DNA of 32,237 bases, taken from assembly GCF_001938945.1 (NCBI RefSeq), contig NZ_MKIO01000015.1, forward strand, positions 1 to 32,237, written 5' to 3'. Origin of the DNA: Xaviernesmea rhizosphaerae. Lineage in GTDB: Bacteria > Pseudomonadota > Alphaproteobacteria > Rhizobiales > Rhizobiaceae. The notes beneath the pieces are model-generated. The model did not search any database. It worked only from the letters and a program-made list of their open reading frames with translations, and was not told the DNA's origin. Position 1 is the stretch's first letter, and each line of letters begins with the position of its first letter. Shown piece by piece: positions 14,889-23,879 of this stretch. The position numbers were made by a program, and so were the translations under genes.

Positions 14889-15509
14889 TCACTCCAGGCT
14901 GGCGGTGGCTTTCATGACTGCTTTGGCGACCTCGTTGAAACTCATTTCAATCCGAACCTGGTGGCCGTTGACGAAAAACGATGGCGTGCCGGCGACTCCG
15001 AATTTTTTGTTCGCTTCGGTTGTCGCAGCATTGAGCTTGTCGAGATAGGCCTGATCGGCGACAGCGCGATCGAAACCCGCGCGGTCGATGCCCATGCTAG
15101 CGGCGATCTCGCGCAATGCATCCTCGGCATTGGCGGCGCCGGCAATCTCATCGAATTTCGTCATGAAGGACGATACCGTCTCGTCGAATTTGTCTCGGCC
15201 CCGCGCATTCGCCAGCATGAAGATAACGGCATCCACCGAGTTTCGCACGAAGGGCCGGTAAGCGATCTTCAACTTACCCGATGCGACATATGTATCATGC
15301 AGTTTCGGCAGGTCTCGTTCATGGAAGTCGATGCAGTGGCTGCAGGTTGGGGAGGAATAGACGACAAGCGTCACTGGAGCGGTCTTCTCGCCAACGAAGC
15401 TGTCTTGGAATACGGCCGGGTTCATCAAATCCTGCACGGGTTCGGCCTTGGCCGATGTCACGCATCCCAAAGCAATGCCGACGATCACGGCCATCATACG
15501 AAAGGTCAT
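14889..15509 (-). CDS. DsbA-family thiol-disulfide oxidoreductase
   Basis: 206 residues from the ATG at 15509, with GGAGA upstream; the frame extends further but without a better start. Signal peptide at about 1-22 (MAVIVGIALGCVTSAKA). The thioredoxin-like fold has a CxxC active site, C56-S-H-C59 (YSSPTCSHCIDFHERDLP), and a cis-proline in GVAGTPSFFVNG near the C-terminus. This is the DsbA/ScsC-type of disulfide catalyst, acting in the periplasm. CSHC differs from the CPHC of Escherichia coli DsbA, so it may be a reductase/isomerase or a stress-related member. The TDT-family transporter gene upstream is separated from it by a terminator. Confidence 0.88.
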   Translation of the reverse strand: MTFRMMAVIVGIALGCVTSAKAEPVQDLMNPAVFQDSFVGEKTAPVTLVVYSSPTCSHCIDFHERDLPKLHDTYVASGKLKIAYRPFVRNSVDAVIFMLANARGRDKFDETVSSFMTKFDEIAGAANAEDALREIAASMGIDRAGFDRAVADQAYLDKLNAATTEANKKFGVAGTPSFFVNGHQVRIEMSFNEVAKAVMKATASLE

Positions 15510-15535
15510 GTCTTCTCCTGTTCGGTTACGAGAAA

Positions 15536-15568
15536 AAACACTCCGGCATGAGCAATGCCGGAGTGTTT
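15536..15568 (-). terminator. Rho-independent terminator after the TDT transporter gene
   Basis: ACACTCCGGCAT (15538-15549) pairs with ATGCCGGAGTGT (15555-15566) around a 5-base loop, extended by two further A-T pairs. On the minus strand it is followed by a run of six T. It lies 7 bases past the transporter stop and just upstream of the DsbA-like start, so it probably limits read-through into that gene. Confidence 0.85.
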
Positions 15569-15574
15569 CGATCA

Positions 15575-16717
15575 TCAGTCGGCCTTGAGGCAGGGCGAGA
15601 CGAAGAGCGAGCGGTCAAGAGTGCCCTTGATCGTCTTGGCCGCGACCAGCAGCCACATGCAGACAAGTGCAGTAACAAGAACCGCGCCAAAGATCGCGAT
15701 AGACGACATCGGCACCATCGTTGAGAGACGAAGTGTGGCGACGGCAAACACGCCAAGCGGGAAGGTATAGCCCCACCAGCCGATATTGAATGGCAGGCCC
15801 TCGCGAAGGTAGCGCAGGGTGATCAGGACAGCAGTCGCCAGCCACCAGATGCCGTAGCCCCACAGGAGGATCGCGCCGAGGAAGCTGGCACCACCGAAGG
15901 CCGGAGCAACGCTCGCCAATCCATTCGCCGACAACACGGCGGGTCCGGTCTGGCTCATGACGAGAAGACCAAGGGCACCGGTTCCGATCGGGCCGAGAGC
16001 CAGCCAGCTCGAGGCGGCCATGTTGACATGCGGAAGCTTGTGGACCGCCATGCGCAGGAAAAGGATCACGAGCACGCTCATGGCCAGCGGAACCGAGCAG
16101 GCCCATAGGACCAGGCTGGTCATCAGCACCGTCAACTGCGTTTGAGCGTCGGCGATGTGGGGCAAAAGCAGGCCACCGCTGACGGCCGCCACCTCGCTCG
16201 CCACGATCGGCAGCAGCCAGACCGCTGTCATTTGGTCAATCGAGTGGGATTGGCGCGTAAACATCATGAATGGGATTGCAAGACCGCAGGCCAGCGACAG
16301 TGTGACGTCGATCCACCAGAGCGTCGTTGCGATTGCCACCGCCGTGTCGCCGATATGCGGGATGCCATAGATCAGGAAGCCATTTATAATCGTGGCCAGT
16401 CCCATCGGGATGCAGCCAAAAAACATCGACACGACAGAATGCGAGAAGACGCGGCTTGCCTCATGAAAATAGAGCAGCCAGCGTGCCGTGTAGAGCGTTG
16501 TGCAGGTGGCAAATAGCAGGATATTGAAGAGCCAAAGCGCCTGACCCATCGCGAAAAGCCACGGATGCCCAGGAAACTGTGCGAGAGCGACCGAAAGGAT
16601 GCCGGTGCCCATCGTGGTCGCGAACCAATTTGGCGTAAAATTTCGTATGACGTAGCCCTGCATAGGAACGTCCGGGGCTGGCGTGACCGGCCTCTTGAAG
16701 GCAACAACCTTGTGCAT
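15575..16717 (-). CDS. TDT/SLAC1-family transporter (TehA-like)
   Basis: 380 residues from the ATG at 16717, preceded by AGGAG. The family start FTPNWFATTMGTGILSVALAQFPG and ten hydrophobic segments are typical of the tellurite-resistance/dicarboxylate (TDT) transporter family, which includes TehA, Mae1 (malate), SSU1 (sulfite export) and plant SLAC1 anion channels. It sits in the inner membrane. The exact substrate cannot be told from sequence; nearby malate dehydrogenase would fit a malate transporter and a sulfite or other anion exporter is equally possible. A weak GGAAC...CGTAT pattern upstream differs in spacing from the local ECF promoters. Confidence 0.85.
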   Translation of the reverse strand: MHKVVAFKRPVTPAPDVPMQGYVIRNFTPNWFATTMGTGILSVALAQFPGHPWLFAMGQALWLFNILLFATCTTLYTARWLLYFHEASRVFSHSVVSMFFGCIPMGLATIINGFLIYGIPHIGDTAVAIATTLWWIDVTLSLACGLAIPFMMFTRQSHSIDQMTAVWLLPIVASEVAAVSGGLLLPHIADAQTQLTVLMTSLVLWACSVPLAMSVLVILFLRMAVHKLPHVNMAASSWLALGPIGTGALGLLVMSQTGPAVLSANGLASVAPAFGGASFLGAILLWGYGIWWLATAVLITLRYLREGLPFNIGWWGYTFPLGVFAVATLRLSTMVPMSSIAIFGAVLVTALVCMWLLVAAKTIKGTLDRSLFVSPCLKAD

Positions 16718-16780
16718 CGAATTTCTCCTGATCGTTGAGGAGAAAATACGAGGGTACATCGATCAGTTCCAACGCATAGT

Positions 16781-17407
16781 TCAGGATATTTCGATCGCCG
16801 TTTTCGATTGATCGAGTTTTGCGGCGGCAGCTTCGAAAGCCGCGTGAAGGCGGTCGCGCAGCGTCGGCGAGGTATTGATCAGCGTCGGGCTCGGATGGGG
16901 GCAGAGTATCACCTCAATGCCGGCATCCACCAGTACCCCTTCAGCACCGCTCGCCACCGCGCCCGCCAGGATGGCGACACGTAGGTTCGGCAGCAGCGGC
17001 AGAAGGCCTGCAAGTCCCATGATGCCCTCGCGCCGCTCGCTGGCCACGATCGAGCCTCGGGTTGCGCGGACCCACGGGACTGTATTCCACAGAACGATGT
17101 CTCGGCGCGATATCCCTGCGCCAGTCAGCGCCGTGCGCAGGTTCTTCGCCGTGCCGGTCGGGTTATCGATCGAAACGAAACGCCGGCCGCGTTCGACCGG
17201 ACTTGGTCCAGGCGTCTCCAAAAGGATCAGCAGTCTTGCGCTGATACCGCCATCGTATGGATCGAAGTTCGGCATATCCCGGTCGGAGTTGAGCTGAAGG
17301 TGCTCCCGGAAGGCGTTCAATGGCTGCATATGCGCGCTGTCAAGCGCGGCCAACCGCTTCTCGCGTCGATGCTCGTGCCAGAGCGTATCAGGTCCGCGAT
17401 AGGTCAT
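16781..17407 (-). CDS. Uracil-DNA glycosylase superfamily protein
   Basis: 208 residues. ARLLILLETPGPSPVERGR resembles the GExPG-type nucleotide-binding loop, ISRRDIVLWNTVPWVRATRG the substrate strand, and ILCPHPSPTLINTSP the HPSP-type active-site loop of the UDG superfamily. Members remove uracil or related damaged bases from DNA or act on other nucleotides. The first 50 residues (WHEHRREKRLAALDSAHMQPLNAFREHLQ) are an extra helical part. It follows the LysR gene with a 5-base gap on the same strand, so they may be co-transcribed. Confidence 0.8.
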   Translation of the reverse strand: MTYRGPDTLWHEHRREKRLAALDSAHMQPLNAFREHLQLNSDRDMPNFDPYDGGISARLLILLETPGPSPVERGRRFVSIDNPTGTAKNLRTALTGAGISRRDIVLWNTVPWVRATRGSIVASERREGIMGLAGLLPLLPNLRVAILAGAVASGAEGVLVDAGIEVILCPHPSPTLINTSPTLRDRLHAAFEAAAAKLDQSKTAIEIS

Positions 17408-17412
17408 CGTGT

Positions 17413-18291
17413 CTATTCCGACAACAGGGCTTCGAACGCATCGGCCGCCTTGGAGCGATACCGCTCCTTATGCCGGAGCAGGAAGAATGGCCGCGGAAGC
17501 GGAGAAGCATTGGCCTCGACCAGCAGGCCGCTGTTGAGTTCGGTCTGGGCAGCACTTCGCGATGTCAGTGTTGCCCCCATGCCGGCCTCGACTGCGCCGA
17601 GCACGGCCTCGTTTCCGGGCAGGACAATTGCAACGTTCAACGCCTGCAGCTTCAATTTCTCTTTCGTCATCATCGTCTCGAAGGCGAGCCGTGTTCCCGA
17701 TCCGGGTTCGCGAAGAACCCATGTCGCGTCTTCAAAATCGGCTTTTCCGAGCTTTTTGCCTTTGGTCCATGGATGAGTTGGCGACACGACGAGGATCATC
17801 TCATCCGTGGCGATCATGCGCGACGACAAGGCCGGTCTGTCGACCGCGCCCTCTACAACGCCGAGCTCAACCCGCCCTGCCTCAACCGCGTCGCCTACCG
17901 CCTCGGTATTGCCGATCCTGACGTCGAGACCGAGACCAGGATAGCGTGTGTGAAACTTCGCTAGCCTGGAGGGCAGCCAATAGGCACCAACAGTCTGGCT
18001 CGCCATAATCGACAATTCCCCGCGCAAAAGTCCGGCAAGGTCGCTTAGCGCAGACTCGGCGGCTTTCGCTTCAGCCAAGACCTGAAGTGCATGCTCGAGA
18101 AAGATCGTTCCGGTTTGGTTTAGGACGATAGAACGACCGATCCGGTCGAACAAAGCCACGCCGTGCCGTTCCTCAAGCGCGATGACCGCAGCACTGACGG
18201 CCGACTGCGTCATATTCATCGCTTTGGCAGCCTTGGTGATGTGCTGTTGGCGGGCGACTTCGGCGAAGATGCGCAATTGGTCGAGGGTCAT
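17413..18291 (-). CDS. LysR-type transcriptional regulator
   Basis: 292 residues. The N-terminal winged helix is clear (LRIFAEVARQQHITKAAKAMNMTQSAVSAAVIALEERHGVALFDRIGRSI, about residues 5-55), followed by the linker helix and a periplasmic-binding-like co-inducer domain from about residue 90. The gene is divergent from the AcfC-like gene, with a 126-bp gap that holds a TTATAATCGATTTAT dyad. LysR proteins usually regulate the divergent gene, so the AcfC-like protein and malate dehydrogenase are the likely targets. The co-inducer is unknown. Confidence 0.92.
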   Translation of the reverse strand: MTLDQLRIFAEVARQQHITKAAKAMNMTQSAVSAAVIALEERHGVALFDRIGRSIVLNQTGTIFLEHALQVLAEAKAAESALSDLAGLLRGELSIMASQTVGAYWLPSRLAKFHTRYPGLGLDVRIGNTEAVGDAVEAGRVELGVVEGAVDRPALSSRMIATDEMILVVSPTHPWTKGKKLGKADFEDATWVLREPGSGTRLAFETMMTKEKLKLQALNVAIVLPGNEAVLGAVEAGMGATLTSRSAAQTELNSGLLVEANASPLPRPFFLLRHKERYRSKAADAFEALLSE

Positions 18292-18320
18292 GAGGATAGC
18301 AACCTTGAATCTGCTCCGAG

Positions 18321-18335
18321 TTATAATCGATTTAT
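18321..18335. promoter_or_regulatory. Candidate LysR operator
   Basis: TTATAATCGATTTAT is an imperfect inverted repeat (ATAA..TTAT around TCGAT) that fits the T-N11-A LysR core. It lies between the divergent LysR and AcfC-like genes. The assignment is by position and pattern only. Confidence 0.45.
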
Positions 18336-18417
18336 CCGAATGTTCGTAGCAAAATTATGCGATGGAACTGATGCAGAATGGCGCTAGTTTTCTCTTACCA
18401 GATACGGAGGAAATACC

Positions 18418-19179
18418 ATGCTGAAATCCATCATCACCGGCGCGGTGATGCTTGTCGCCACGACAGCACCAACGCTTGCCGCCGATATCCACGTCTATGG
18501 TCCCGGTGGACCACTCCCTGCCATGAAGGAGGCGGCAGCCGCCTTCGAGAAAAGCTCCGGCAACACGGTGATCGTTACCGCCGGCCCAACGCCGCAATGG
18601 ATCGGCAAGGCTAAAGACAATGCCGACCTGATCTTCAGCGGCTCAGAGACGATGATGTCGGATTTCGTGAAGGCGATGGACGGCCAGATCAAGGACGCCG
18701 ATGTCGTACCGCTCTACGTGCGTCCTTCCGCTATCCTGGTGCGTCCGGGGAACCCGGAGAAGATCACCGGCCTCGCTGATCTGTTCAAGCCCGGCCACAA
18801 AGTGCTTGTCGTCAATGGTGCCGGGCAGAACGGTCTTTGGGAAGACATGGCCGGACGAACCGGCGACATTGAAAAGGTGAAAGCTCTTCGCGCCAATATC
18901 AAGACCTTTGCCGCCAACAGTGCCGAAGCCAAAAAAGCCTGGACCGAGGACAAGTCCTTCGATGCCTGGATCATCTGGAATATCTGGCAGGTCGCCAATC
19001 CAAAACTCGCAGATGTCGTCGAGGTCGAACCGGACTATCGCATCTACCGAGACACCGGGATCGTGCTGACCGAGCGCGGAGGCAAGAATGCCGACGCCAA
19101 AGCGTTTTCGCAATTCCTTCAGGGCCCTGAGGCCAAGGCGATTTTTGCCAAGGCCGGCTGGACCACGCCCTCGAAATAA
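18418..19179 (+). CDS. AcfC-like periplasmic substrate-binding protein
   Basis: 253 residues after GGAGG. Signal peptide about 1-21 (cut before ADIHVYG). The sequence VYGPGGPLPAMKEAAAAFEKSSGNTVIVTAGPTPQWIGKAKDNADLIFSGSETMMSDF matches the AcfC (accessory colonization factor) group of periplasmic binding proteins related to the molybdate/sulfate-binding type. No permease or ATPase gene is next to it, so it may serve a transporter encoded elsewhere or act as a sensor. The divergent LysR gene and the downstream malate dehydrogenase suggest a role in organic-acid or oxyanion metabolism. Confidence 0.85.
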   Translation: MLKSIITGAVMLVATTAPTLAADIHVYGPGGPLPAMKEAAAAFEKSSGNTVIVTAGPTPQWIGKAKDNADLIFSGSETMMSDFVKAMDGQIKDADVVPLYVRPSAILVRPGNPEKITGLADLFKPGHKVLVVNGAGQNGLWEDMAGRTGDIEKVKALRANIKTFAANSAEAKKAWTEDKSFDAWIIWNIWQVANPKLADVVEVEPDYRIYRDTGIVLTERGGKNADAKAFSQFLQGPEAKAIFAKAGWTTPSK

Positions 19180-19209
19180 CCCTATACCGTCTCAGGAAAG
19201 ATAACGACC

Positions 19210-20181
19210 ATGCAATCCACTCCCAAAAAGATCGCTGTGACCGGTGCTGCCGGCCAGATCTGCTATTCCCTGCTGTTTCGGCTGGCGAATGGTGACCTTT
19301 ATGGCAAGTCGCAGCCGATCGAACTTCGACTTCTCGATCTGCCTCAAGCCCAGCACGCCGTACGCGGCGTCGTCATGGAACTGGAAGACTGCGCCTTTCC
19401 GCTGCTGCACAACATCGTCATGACGGATGATCCCCGCCAGGCGTTCGAAGGTGTCGATGCGGCGTTCCTCGTCGGCTCCAGACCGCGATCAAAGGGTATG
19501 GAACGGCGGGACCTGCTTGCTGCGAATGCAGAGATCTTCAAGGTGCAGGGCAGGGCGATCAACGAAGTCGCCGGACGCCGGGCCAAAATTTTGGTGGTTG
19601 GCAACCCTGCCAACACCAACGCTTCCATCCTGATCGCCAATGCTCCGGACTTTAACCCAAGGCAGGTCAGCTCGATGATCCGGCTTGATCACAACAGGGC
19701 GTTGACCCAACTGGCGCGCAAGGCCGCCTGTGGCGTCGGCGACATCGACAAGCTCGTTGTGTGGGGCAATCACTCGCCGACCATGTTTGCCGACTGGACC
19801 TATGCAACGGCTGCCGGAAGGCCCTTATCCGAGACCATCGCCGACGACCATTGGTACAAGGAGGTGCTGATCCCTGAGATCGCAAGGCGTGGCACCGCCA
19901 TCATAGAGGCGCGCGGCGCGTCGTCCGCGGCATCCGCCGCCAATGCAGCGATCGATCAGATGCGTGATTGGATGCATGGCACGGATGGGCGCTGGACATC
20001 GATGGCTGTTATATCGCAGGGGCAGTATGGCATACCGGAGGGTCTGGTGTGTGGCGTACCTGTGATGTGCGAGGACGGTGATTATAGCGTCGTTGAAGGT
20101 CTCGATCTGGACGGGTTTCAGAAGAGTAAGCTGGACAAAACGATAGAAGAGCTTGTCGGAGAGCGCGACGCCTTATCCTGA
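19210..20181 (+). CDS. mdh: Malate dehydrogenase
   Basis: 323 residues after AGGAAAG. The NAD-binding loop is GAAGQI (residues 13-17 region), the VGNPANTN strand (130-137) and catalytic residues D160, R163 (RLDHNRA) and H188 (GNHSPTM) are all present, and [15 protein letters not shown] carries the mobile-loop arginines. This is the cytosolic-type MDH/lactate dehydrogenase superfamily (oxaloacetate to malate with NAD(P)H). A second, accessory MDH in an island is unusual; it follows the AcfC-like gene by 30 bases and is probably co-transcribed under LysR control. It may feed C4-acid use or export by the TDT transporter. Confidence 0.92.
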   Translation: MQSTPKKIAVTGAAGQICYSLLFRLANGDLYGKSQPIELRLLDLPQAQHAVRGVVMELEDCAFPLLHNIVMTDDPRQAFEGVDAAFLVGSRPRSKGMERRDLLAANAEIFKVQGRAINEVAGRRAKILVVGNPANTNASILIANAPDFNPRQVSSMIRLDHNRALTQLARKAACGVGDIDKLVVWGNHSPTMFADWTYATAAGRPLSETIADDHWYKEVLIPEIARRGTAIIEARGASSAASAANAAIDQMRDWMHGTDGRWTSMAVISQGQYGIPEGLVCGVPVMCEDGDYSVVEGLDLDGFQKSKLDKTIEELVGERDALS

Positions 20182-20194
20182 TATGGTGGGATGG

Positions 20195-20270
20195 GGAGGC
20201 TGGCACAGAACCTGTGCGGAGATTGCACGCCTGTTCTCCGCAAAATTTCTGAGAATAGGCGCCAGCCTCC
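20195..20270. other. Nested dyad between mdh and tniQ
   Basis: Outer arms GGAGGCTGGC (20195-20204) and GCCAGCCTCC (20261-20270) are perfect, and inside them GCGGAGA and TCTCCGC form a second pair. No T-tract follows. It lies between convergent genes at the tniQ end of the transposition module, where Tn5053-type elements have a res site, so a terminator, a transposon end or a relic res site are all possible. Confidence 0.5.
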
Positions 20271-20295
20271 GAAGAGGCGAATGCCGCCACGACGA

Positions 20296-21156
20296 TCAGC
20301 GAGCTGCAGCTTGACGGGCTGGTTCAATTTTATCTTTCATAATCCGCTTCGACCGCCGAATGGGAAGGACGAAGCCCTCATCCAGATAGGCGTCGTCGGG
20401 GATGAAGCGCTCGAACAAGCGTATCCGGCTGGAAACCGACATAGTCGGTAGAACTGCGATCAAATCTTGTCGCCAAGGCCATTTCGGCGGATTGTTCGTC
20501 GCCAGGATGTTCGCCACTGTACCGATAGAACGATTGATTATCTGTTCAAAGTATTGCGCTTCAATGGTCACCGGCACCTTGGATGCCCGCCGCAGGTCAT
20601 AAGCGCAAGAGGTGCAGACATGCTGGCCGACAAGCCGTGGCTGAGCGAAGGCAGTAATTCCGCGGTGGCACGATGGGCAACGGTCGCGTAATCCGCACCT
20701 GTGGATAAAGCAGGAGATTCTAGTCGAGTGTCGCCATCCCCTCCGAAAATATGGGGGCTGATCAGAATCGAGGCACGCAGGACAGAATTGCAGCCACGTC
20801 GAAGCAGCACGACGGGCTTTGATGACCAGTGGTAGCGGCATGTGTCTGTAATCACATGGCTGCAAGGCCATTGACGACAATCGGTCTCTCGGAATTCCAG
20901 ATCCCTCCGAGAGCTGGTCCAAGACATCGTCCTGAAGTTTTAAATCGAACCTGGCAGACCACATTCTGTGGCGCAGTCCAAGAACGCGCGCAAAATCTCG
21001 CGGTGCTACGCCATTGGCAGAAGCGATCCGATGTAACCAGCTCGACAGGAGTTCGTCGGCGTGTGGTTCTACTTTAACCGGCCACCGTTCATACACAACG
21101 TCCCGGTAGCGCTCCTGCGGAATGACCACCATCAGTGACGGCCCAAGCAGGCTCAA
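20296..21156 (-). CDS. tniQ: TniQ-family transposition targeting protein
   Basis: 286 residues from a TTG that overlaps the tniB stop; an ATG at 21132 would give 278 residues and is also plausible. The N-terminal WPVKVEPHADELLSSWLHRIASANG is the TniQ signature, and CxxC pairs (FCPACL, RCPSCH, CTSCAY) form its zinc-binding domain. TniQ guides target choice in Tn5053/Tn7-like elements. The C-terminal part is shorter than TnsD-like versions. Confidence 0.88.
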   Translation of the reverse strand: MSLLGPSLMVVIPQERYRDVVYERWPVKVEPHADELLSSWLHRIASANGVAPRDFARVLGLRHRMWSARFDLKLQDDVLDQLSEGSGIPRDRLSSMALQPCDYRHMPLPLVIKARRAASTWLQFCPACLDSDQPPYFRRGWRHSTRISCFIHRCGLRDRCPSCHRGITAFAQPRLVGQHVCTSCAYDLRRASKVPVTIEAQYFEQIINRSIGTVANILATNNPPKWPWRQDLIAVLPTMSVSSRIRLFERFIPDDAYLDEGFVLPIRRSKRIMKDKIEPARQAAAR

Positions 21157-22031
21157 AGAAGCGCCTCACGAATGGGCCCATGCCGTCTTTTGGACAGCGG
21201 AATGTACCGCAGGTTATCGATGGAGGATCTGGTGATACGTTCGTCTCCCTCCTGGATTGCTGCAATCGCGGCCTTGGTCAGGATCGCGACGATCTCTCCG
21301 ATCAGCCCCTCGGAAAGACCAAGAATGTGTCGGGCCTTTCGCTCCGCCGACAGATCCGAGCTGCGTGCGAGGGGCAAGGCGGCCTCGAGACTGTCCAACA
21401 ATGACAGGTAGGCCTCATCGTACGACCAGCGCGGAATCGGAAAGAGTTCGAACCGACTCGCCATCTCGCTGGTTGCACATATGTAGTCGTAAACCGTGAC
21501 CTCTCCGACCAGAACCGGCGAGATATCGTATTGCCGACCAATGCGACGCAGAAATGCGAAGACTGCTTCAACGTCACGCGGCCGGCCCCTAAGCGCGTTG
21601 TGGAATTCGTCAAAGATTAGGACCTTCGGCCTGAGCGCCGCAAGGAGATGGTCGAGCTGCTCCGCTTTGCGTCCGACAGTCCACACATCGCCGCCCGGCG
21701 CGTTGAGCGCGTGGAGAATGCTGGCGTAAAAATGGCCAAGTCCTGCACCTTCCCGGGTCTGGACGATCCAGACCTTCTGGTCTGCGGAGGCCTTCAGGCA
21801 ATCCACGGCAAATCGTTCGACGATCATCGTCTTGCCATTGGCGTAAGGCCCGACAATCATCAGCCCTTGCGTGCGCAGTGAAGGAGGGCGTGACAACAAA
21901 TCCGATAGCCGCTGATGGCTTTCGATCGCAGCTTGATGCCCGATCCACCTCGGAGCTCGGATATACGCGATCCGCTCCTCAATGGTGCGGTCGAGATAGG
22001 GGCGAACATGTTCGAAGAGGTGATCTTCCAT
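21153..22031 (-). CDS. tniB: TniB-family AAA ATPase
   Basis: 292 residues. Walker A GPYANGKT (61-68), Walker B VLIFDEFHNAL (138-147) and the RPRDVEAVFAFLRRIGRQ sensor region fit the TniB/TnsC ATPases that bind target DNA and activate the transposase. The gene starts 6 bases after the tniA stop and overlaps the tniQ start by four bases. Confidence 0.92.
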   Translation of the reverse strand: MEDHLFEHVRPYLDRTIEERIAYIRAPRWIGHQAAIESHQRLSDLLSRPPSLRTQGLMIVGPYANGKTMIVERFAVDCLKASADQKVWIVQTREGAGLGHFYASILHALNAPGGDVWTVGRKAEQLDHLLAALRPKVLIFDEFHNALRGRPRDVEAVFAFLRRIGRQYDISPVLVGEVTVYDYICATSEMASRFELFPIPRWSYDEAYLSLLDSLEAALPLARSSDLSAERKARHILGLSEGLIGEIVAILTKAAIAAIQEGDERITRSSIDNLRYIPLSKRRHGPIREALL

Positions 22032-22037
22032 AGCCGA

Positions 22038-23702
22038 CTACCAGTCTTCGACCTGTAGTCGGGCCTTTGGCCGCTCTTGCTGGATCGTTTGTATCGGAAC
22101 TGATTCCGATGTTTCAGCCATTCGTTTTTCCGCGGGCGCGGCATAAATGCCCCGCGCCGCATTGCGCAGCCGGCGCTTTGAAAGCCCGGCGGTGTTTGCA
22201 ATCGTGGTCATTTCCCGGCGCAGCGAGACGATCTCGACGCTGGATCGGCCGCTCAAGTCGCGCCTCCGTGCCCTTTCGGCCCGATGCTCCCACAGTGTGA
22301 TACTGGCGACCACGCCATCTCGCCGCTCCACTGCCCGAAACACTTGTGTTTCGGGGTCGCGAACAAAGATCTGGCTTATATTGCGGGGATCGTATCGCAC
22401 TTCGAGCTTACTGAGCCGATCTCGTTCCGGCACCAGCCTGCCAATCCAACTCGAATAGTAGTGCAGCGCGAACAGACTGATCCCTTGAGGCGACAATTGC
22501 CTCTGACCGGCCGGCAAGAAGGAGAGCAGCACATGGTGCTGGTCGTCGATGATATGAGGGTGGCCTGACGCACGCTGCTCCCACTCCTTGACGGGAATGT
22601 TCAGCGTTTTCGGATTTTGATGGCGATTATGATCCAGGATCGCCAGGACCACGCACCGCTCCAATTCGGAAAATGAGAGGCGGGCACGGTGTTCGGCAGG
22701 ATATTCGTCACGAGCTGCCACGGAACGTTTCGTGGTGCCCGGTAATGTTGCCAACACACCGTTCAGCTTTCCTAGAAGCCGTTCCACGACGCCGCCGTGG
22801 TGAACCCGAGCGCGATCCCGATATCGAATGCGGATCCCGTATTCGTCGCAGCCTCGCTGAAAAGCATGCCCCTTGAACTCCATCGCCGAGTCGGCCACAA
22901 GCAGCCGGGGCCTTCCATACATTGGCCAGTCATGGCGAATATCGCGCGATGCGAGCCAGCCATCCTTGGGGCAAATCGCCTGCGCAAGGCAAAGCGCCAC
23001 CGACAGCACCGAGGGTTTTTCCAGCGATAGGCAAAAGCCCAGGATGGCACGGGTGGCAACGTCGGTCACCAGTGTCAGATACGCCCGCCCGACGAAAACC
23101 CCGGCCCCATCGATGACCTCGACGAAATTTACATCCGTCGGCGTGTGGTCGATCTGGCAGACATCTAATGGGTTTGTTGCATGGATGTATCCAGGCCGTG
23201 GCTTCAGCCGCAACAAATGTTTCGGATTGGCCGAGCGCTTCCTCGCGATCGTTTCGGCTGAAAACAATTCAGGGATCCTGCGCGCGACAGTGACATACGA
23301 TGGCTGGGACAGGCCTGCCTCCTCGCAGCGCGCGCGGATTTCGGCGACGACCGGAGCCAATGGCGGCGCTTCGAGGGTGAGCCACTGCTCCTGCAAAGTT
23401 CTCGCAACGATAGCTTCGACGTCCGCCGAGATCCGCTTTCGCCGGGGGCCGGATGTGCGCGGCAGGAGCGCGGTCACCGTTCTGTCGGTTCGATATCGGG
23501 CCAAGAGATTGTATATTTGTCGGGACGACAGCCTCAATTCCGCAGCAGCGCGGTCAATGGCCGATTTGCGCGAACCGTATCCTTCCAGGATGCGATCCAG
23601 TTGGTCCGCGAGCCTGCGCGCAGCCGCCCAATCGGCTTCAGTAGATTCACGGGCAGGTGTCGATCGGCAATATTGAAATGGATTTGGCACATCTGGCCTC
23701 AT
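22038..23702 (-). CDS. tniA: TniA-family DDE transposase (Mu type)
   Basis: 554 residues. An N-terminal helix-turn-helix (RKSAIDRAAAELRLSSRQIYNLLARYR, about 45-71) is followed by the integrase core with D185 (CQIDHTP), D271 (LLVADSAMEF) and E307 (HHGGVVERLLGKLN), the complete DDE triad. The Mu-type beta-barrel domain follows (about residues 380-450). The protein looks intact, so the module may still be active if its ends are present. Confidence 0.92.
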   Translation of the reverse strand: MRPDVPNPFQYCRSTPARESTEADWAAARRLADQLDRILEGYGSRKSAIDRAAAELRLSSRQIYNLLARYRTDRTVTALLPRTSGPRRKRISADVEAIVARTLQEQWLTLEAPPLAPVVAEIRARCEEAGLSQPSYVTVARRIPELFSAETIARKRSANPKHLLRLKPRPGYIHATNPLDVCQIDHTPTDVNFVEVIDGAGVFVGRAYLTLVTDVATRAILGFCLSLEKPSVLSVALCLAQAICPKDGWLASRDIRHDWPMYGRPRLLVADSAMEFKGHAFQRGCDEYGIRIRYRDRARVHHGGVVERLLGKLNGVLATLPGTTKRSVAARDEYPAEHRARLSFSELERCVVLAILDHNRHQNPKTLNIPVKEWEQRASGHPHIIDDQHHVLLSFLPAGQRQLSPQGISLFALHYYSSWIGRLVPERDRLSKLEVRYDPRNISQIFVRDPETQVFRAVERRDGVVASITLWEHRAERARRRDLSGRSSVEIVSLRREMTTIANTAGLSKRRLRNAARGIYAAPAEKRMAETSESVPIQTIQQERPKARLQVEDW

Positions 23703-23820
23703 CGAAATCGTTAGCGATAATCGTTCCTACCAATAACGCCTAACTCTAACAGCCTAATGACGATTTCCAGTTTGAAACCTCAAAGTAAAAGCCACAATCG
23801 GCCTAAAATACAGCATCTGT
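23703..23820. repeat. AT-rich tniA leader with three GCCTAA repeats
   Basis: GCCTAA occurs at 23738-23743, 23752-23757 and 23801-23806 in an AT-rich, non-coding stretch directly upstream of tniA. This is where a Tn402/Tn5053-like element has its transposase-binding repeats and its end, but the terminal repeat itself is not identified. Confidence 0.35.
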
Positions 23821-23879
23821 TTCTGTTAAAAGGTGAAACGCTCTAAGCGCGCGAGACCTCTGGCGGCCGTCTGTGCCCT

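Larger units (their letters stand above)
20296..23702 (-). mobile_element. tniABQ transposition module (Tn5053/Tn402-like)
   Basis: Three adjacent minus-strand genes, tniA, tniB and tniQ, in the order used by Tn402/Tn5053 relatives. The resolvase tniR that normally follows tniQ is absent; malate dehydrogenase is there instead. In this family the cargo lies on the tniQ side, so genes to the left may be cargo, and the element's outer end should lie just beyond tniA, around 23703-23830. I could not identify matching terminal repeats. Confidence 0.8.

Noticed and set aside
14739..15551. 270-residue plus-strand frame
   Set aside because: Mostly antisense to the DsbA-like gene, which has a clear signal peptide, CxxC motif and ribosome-binding site.
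16718..16780. GGAAC...CGTAT pattern before the TDT transporter as a third ECF or EcfG promoter
   Set aside because: The -35 differs (GGAACTG) and the spacing is one base shorter than in the two matching promoters; not strong enough.
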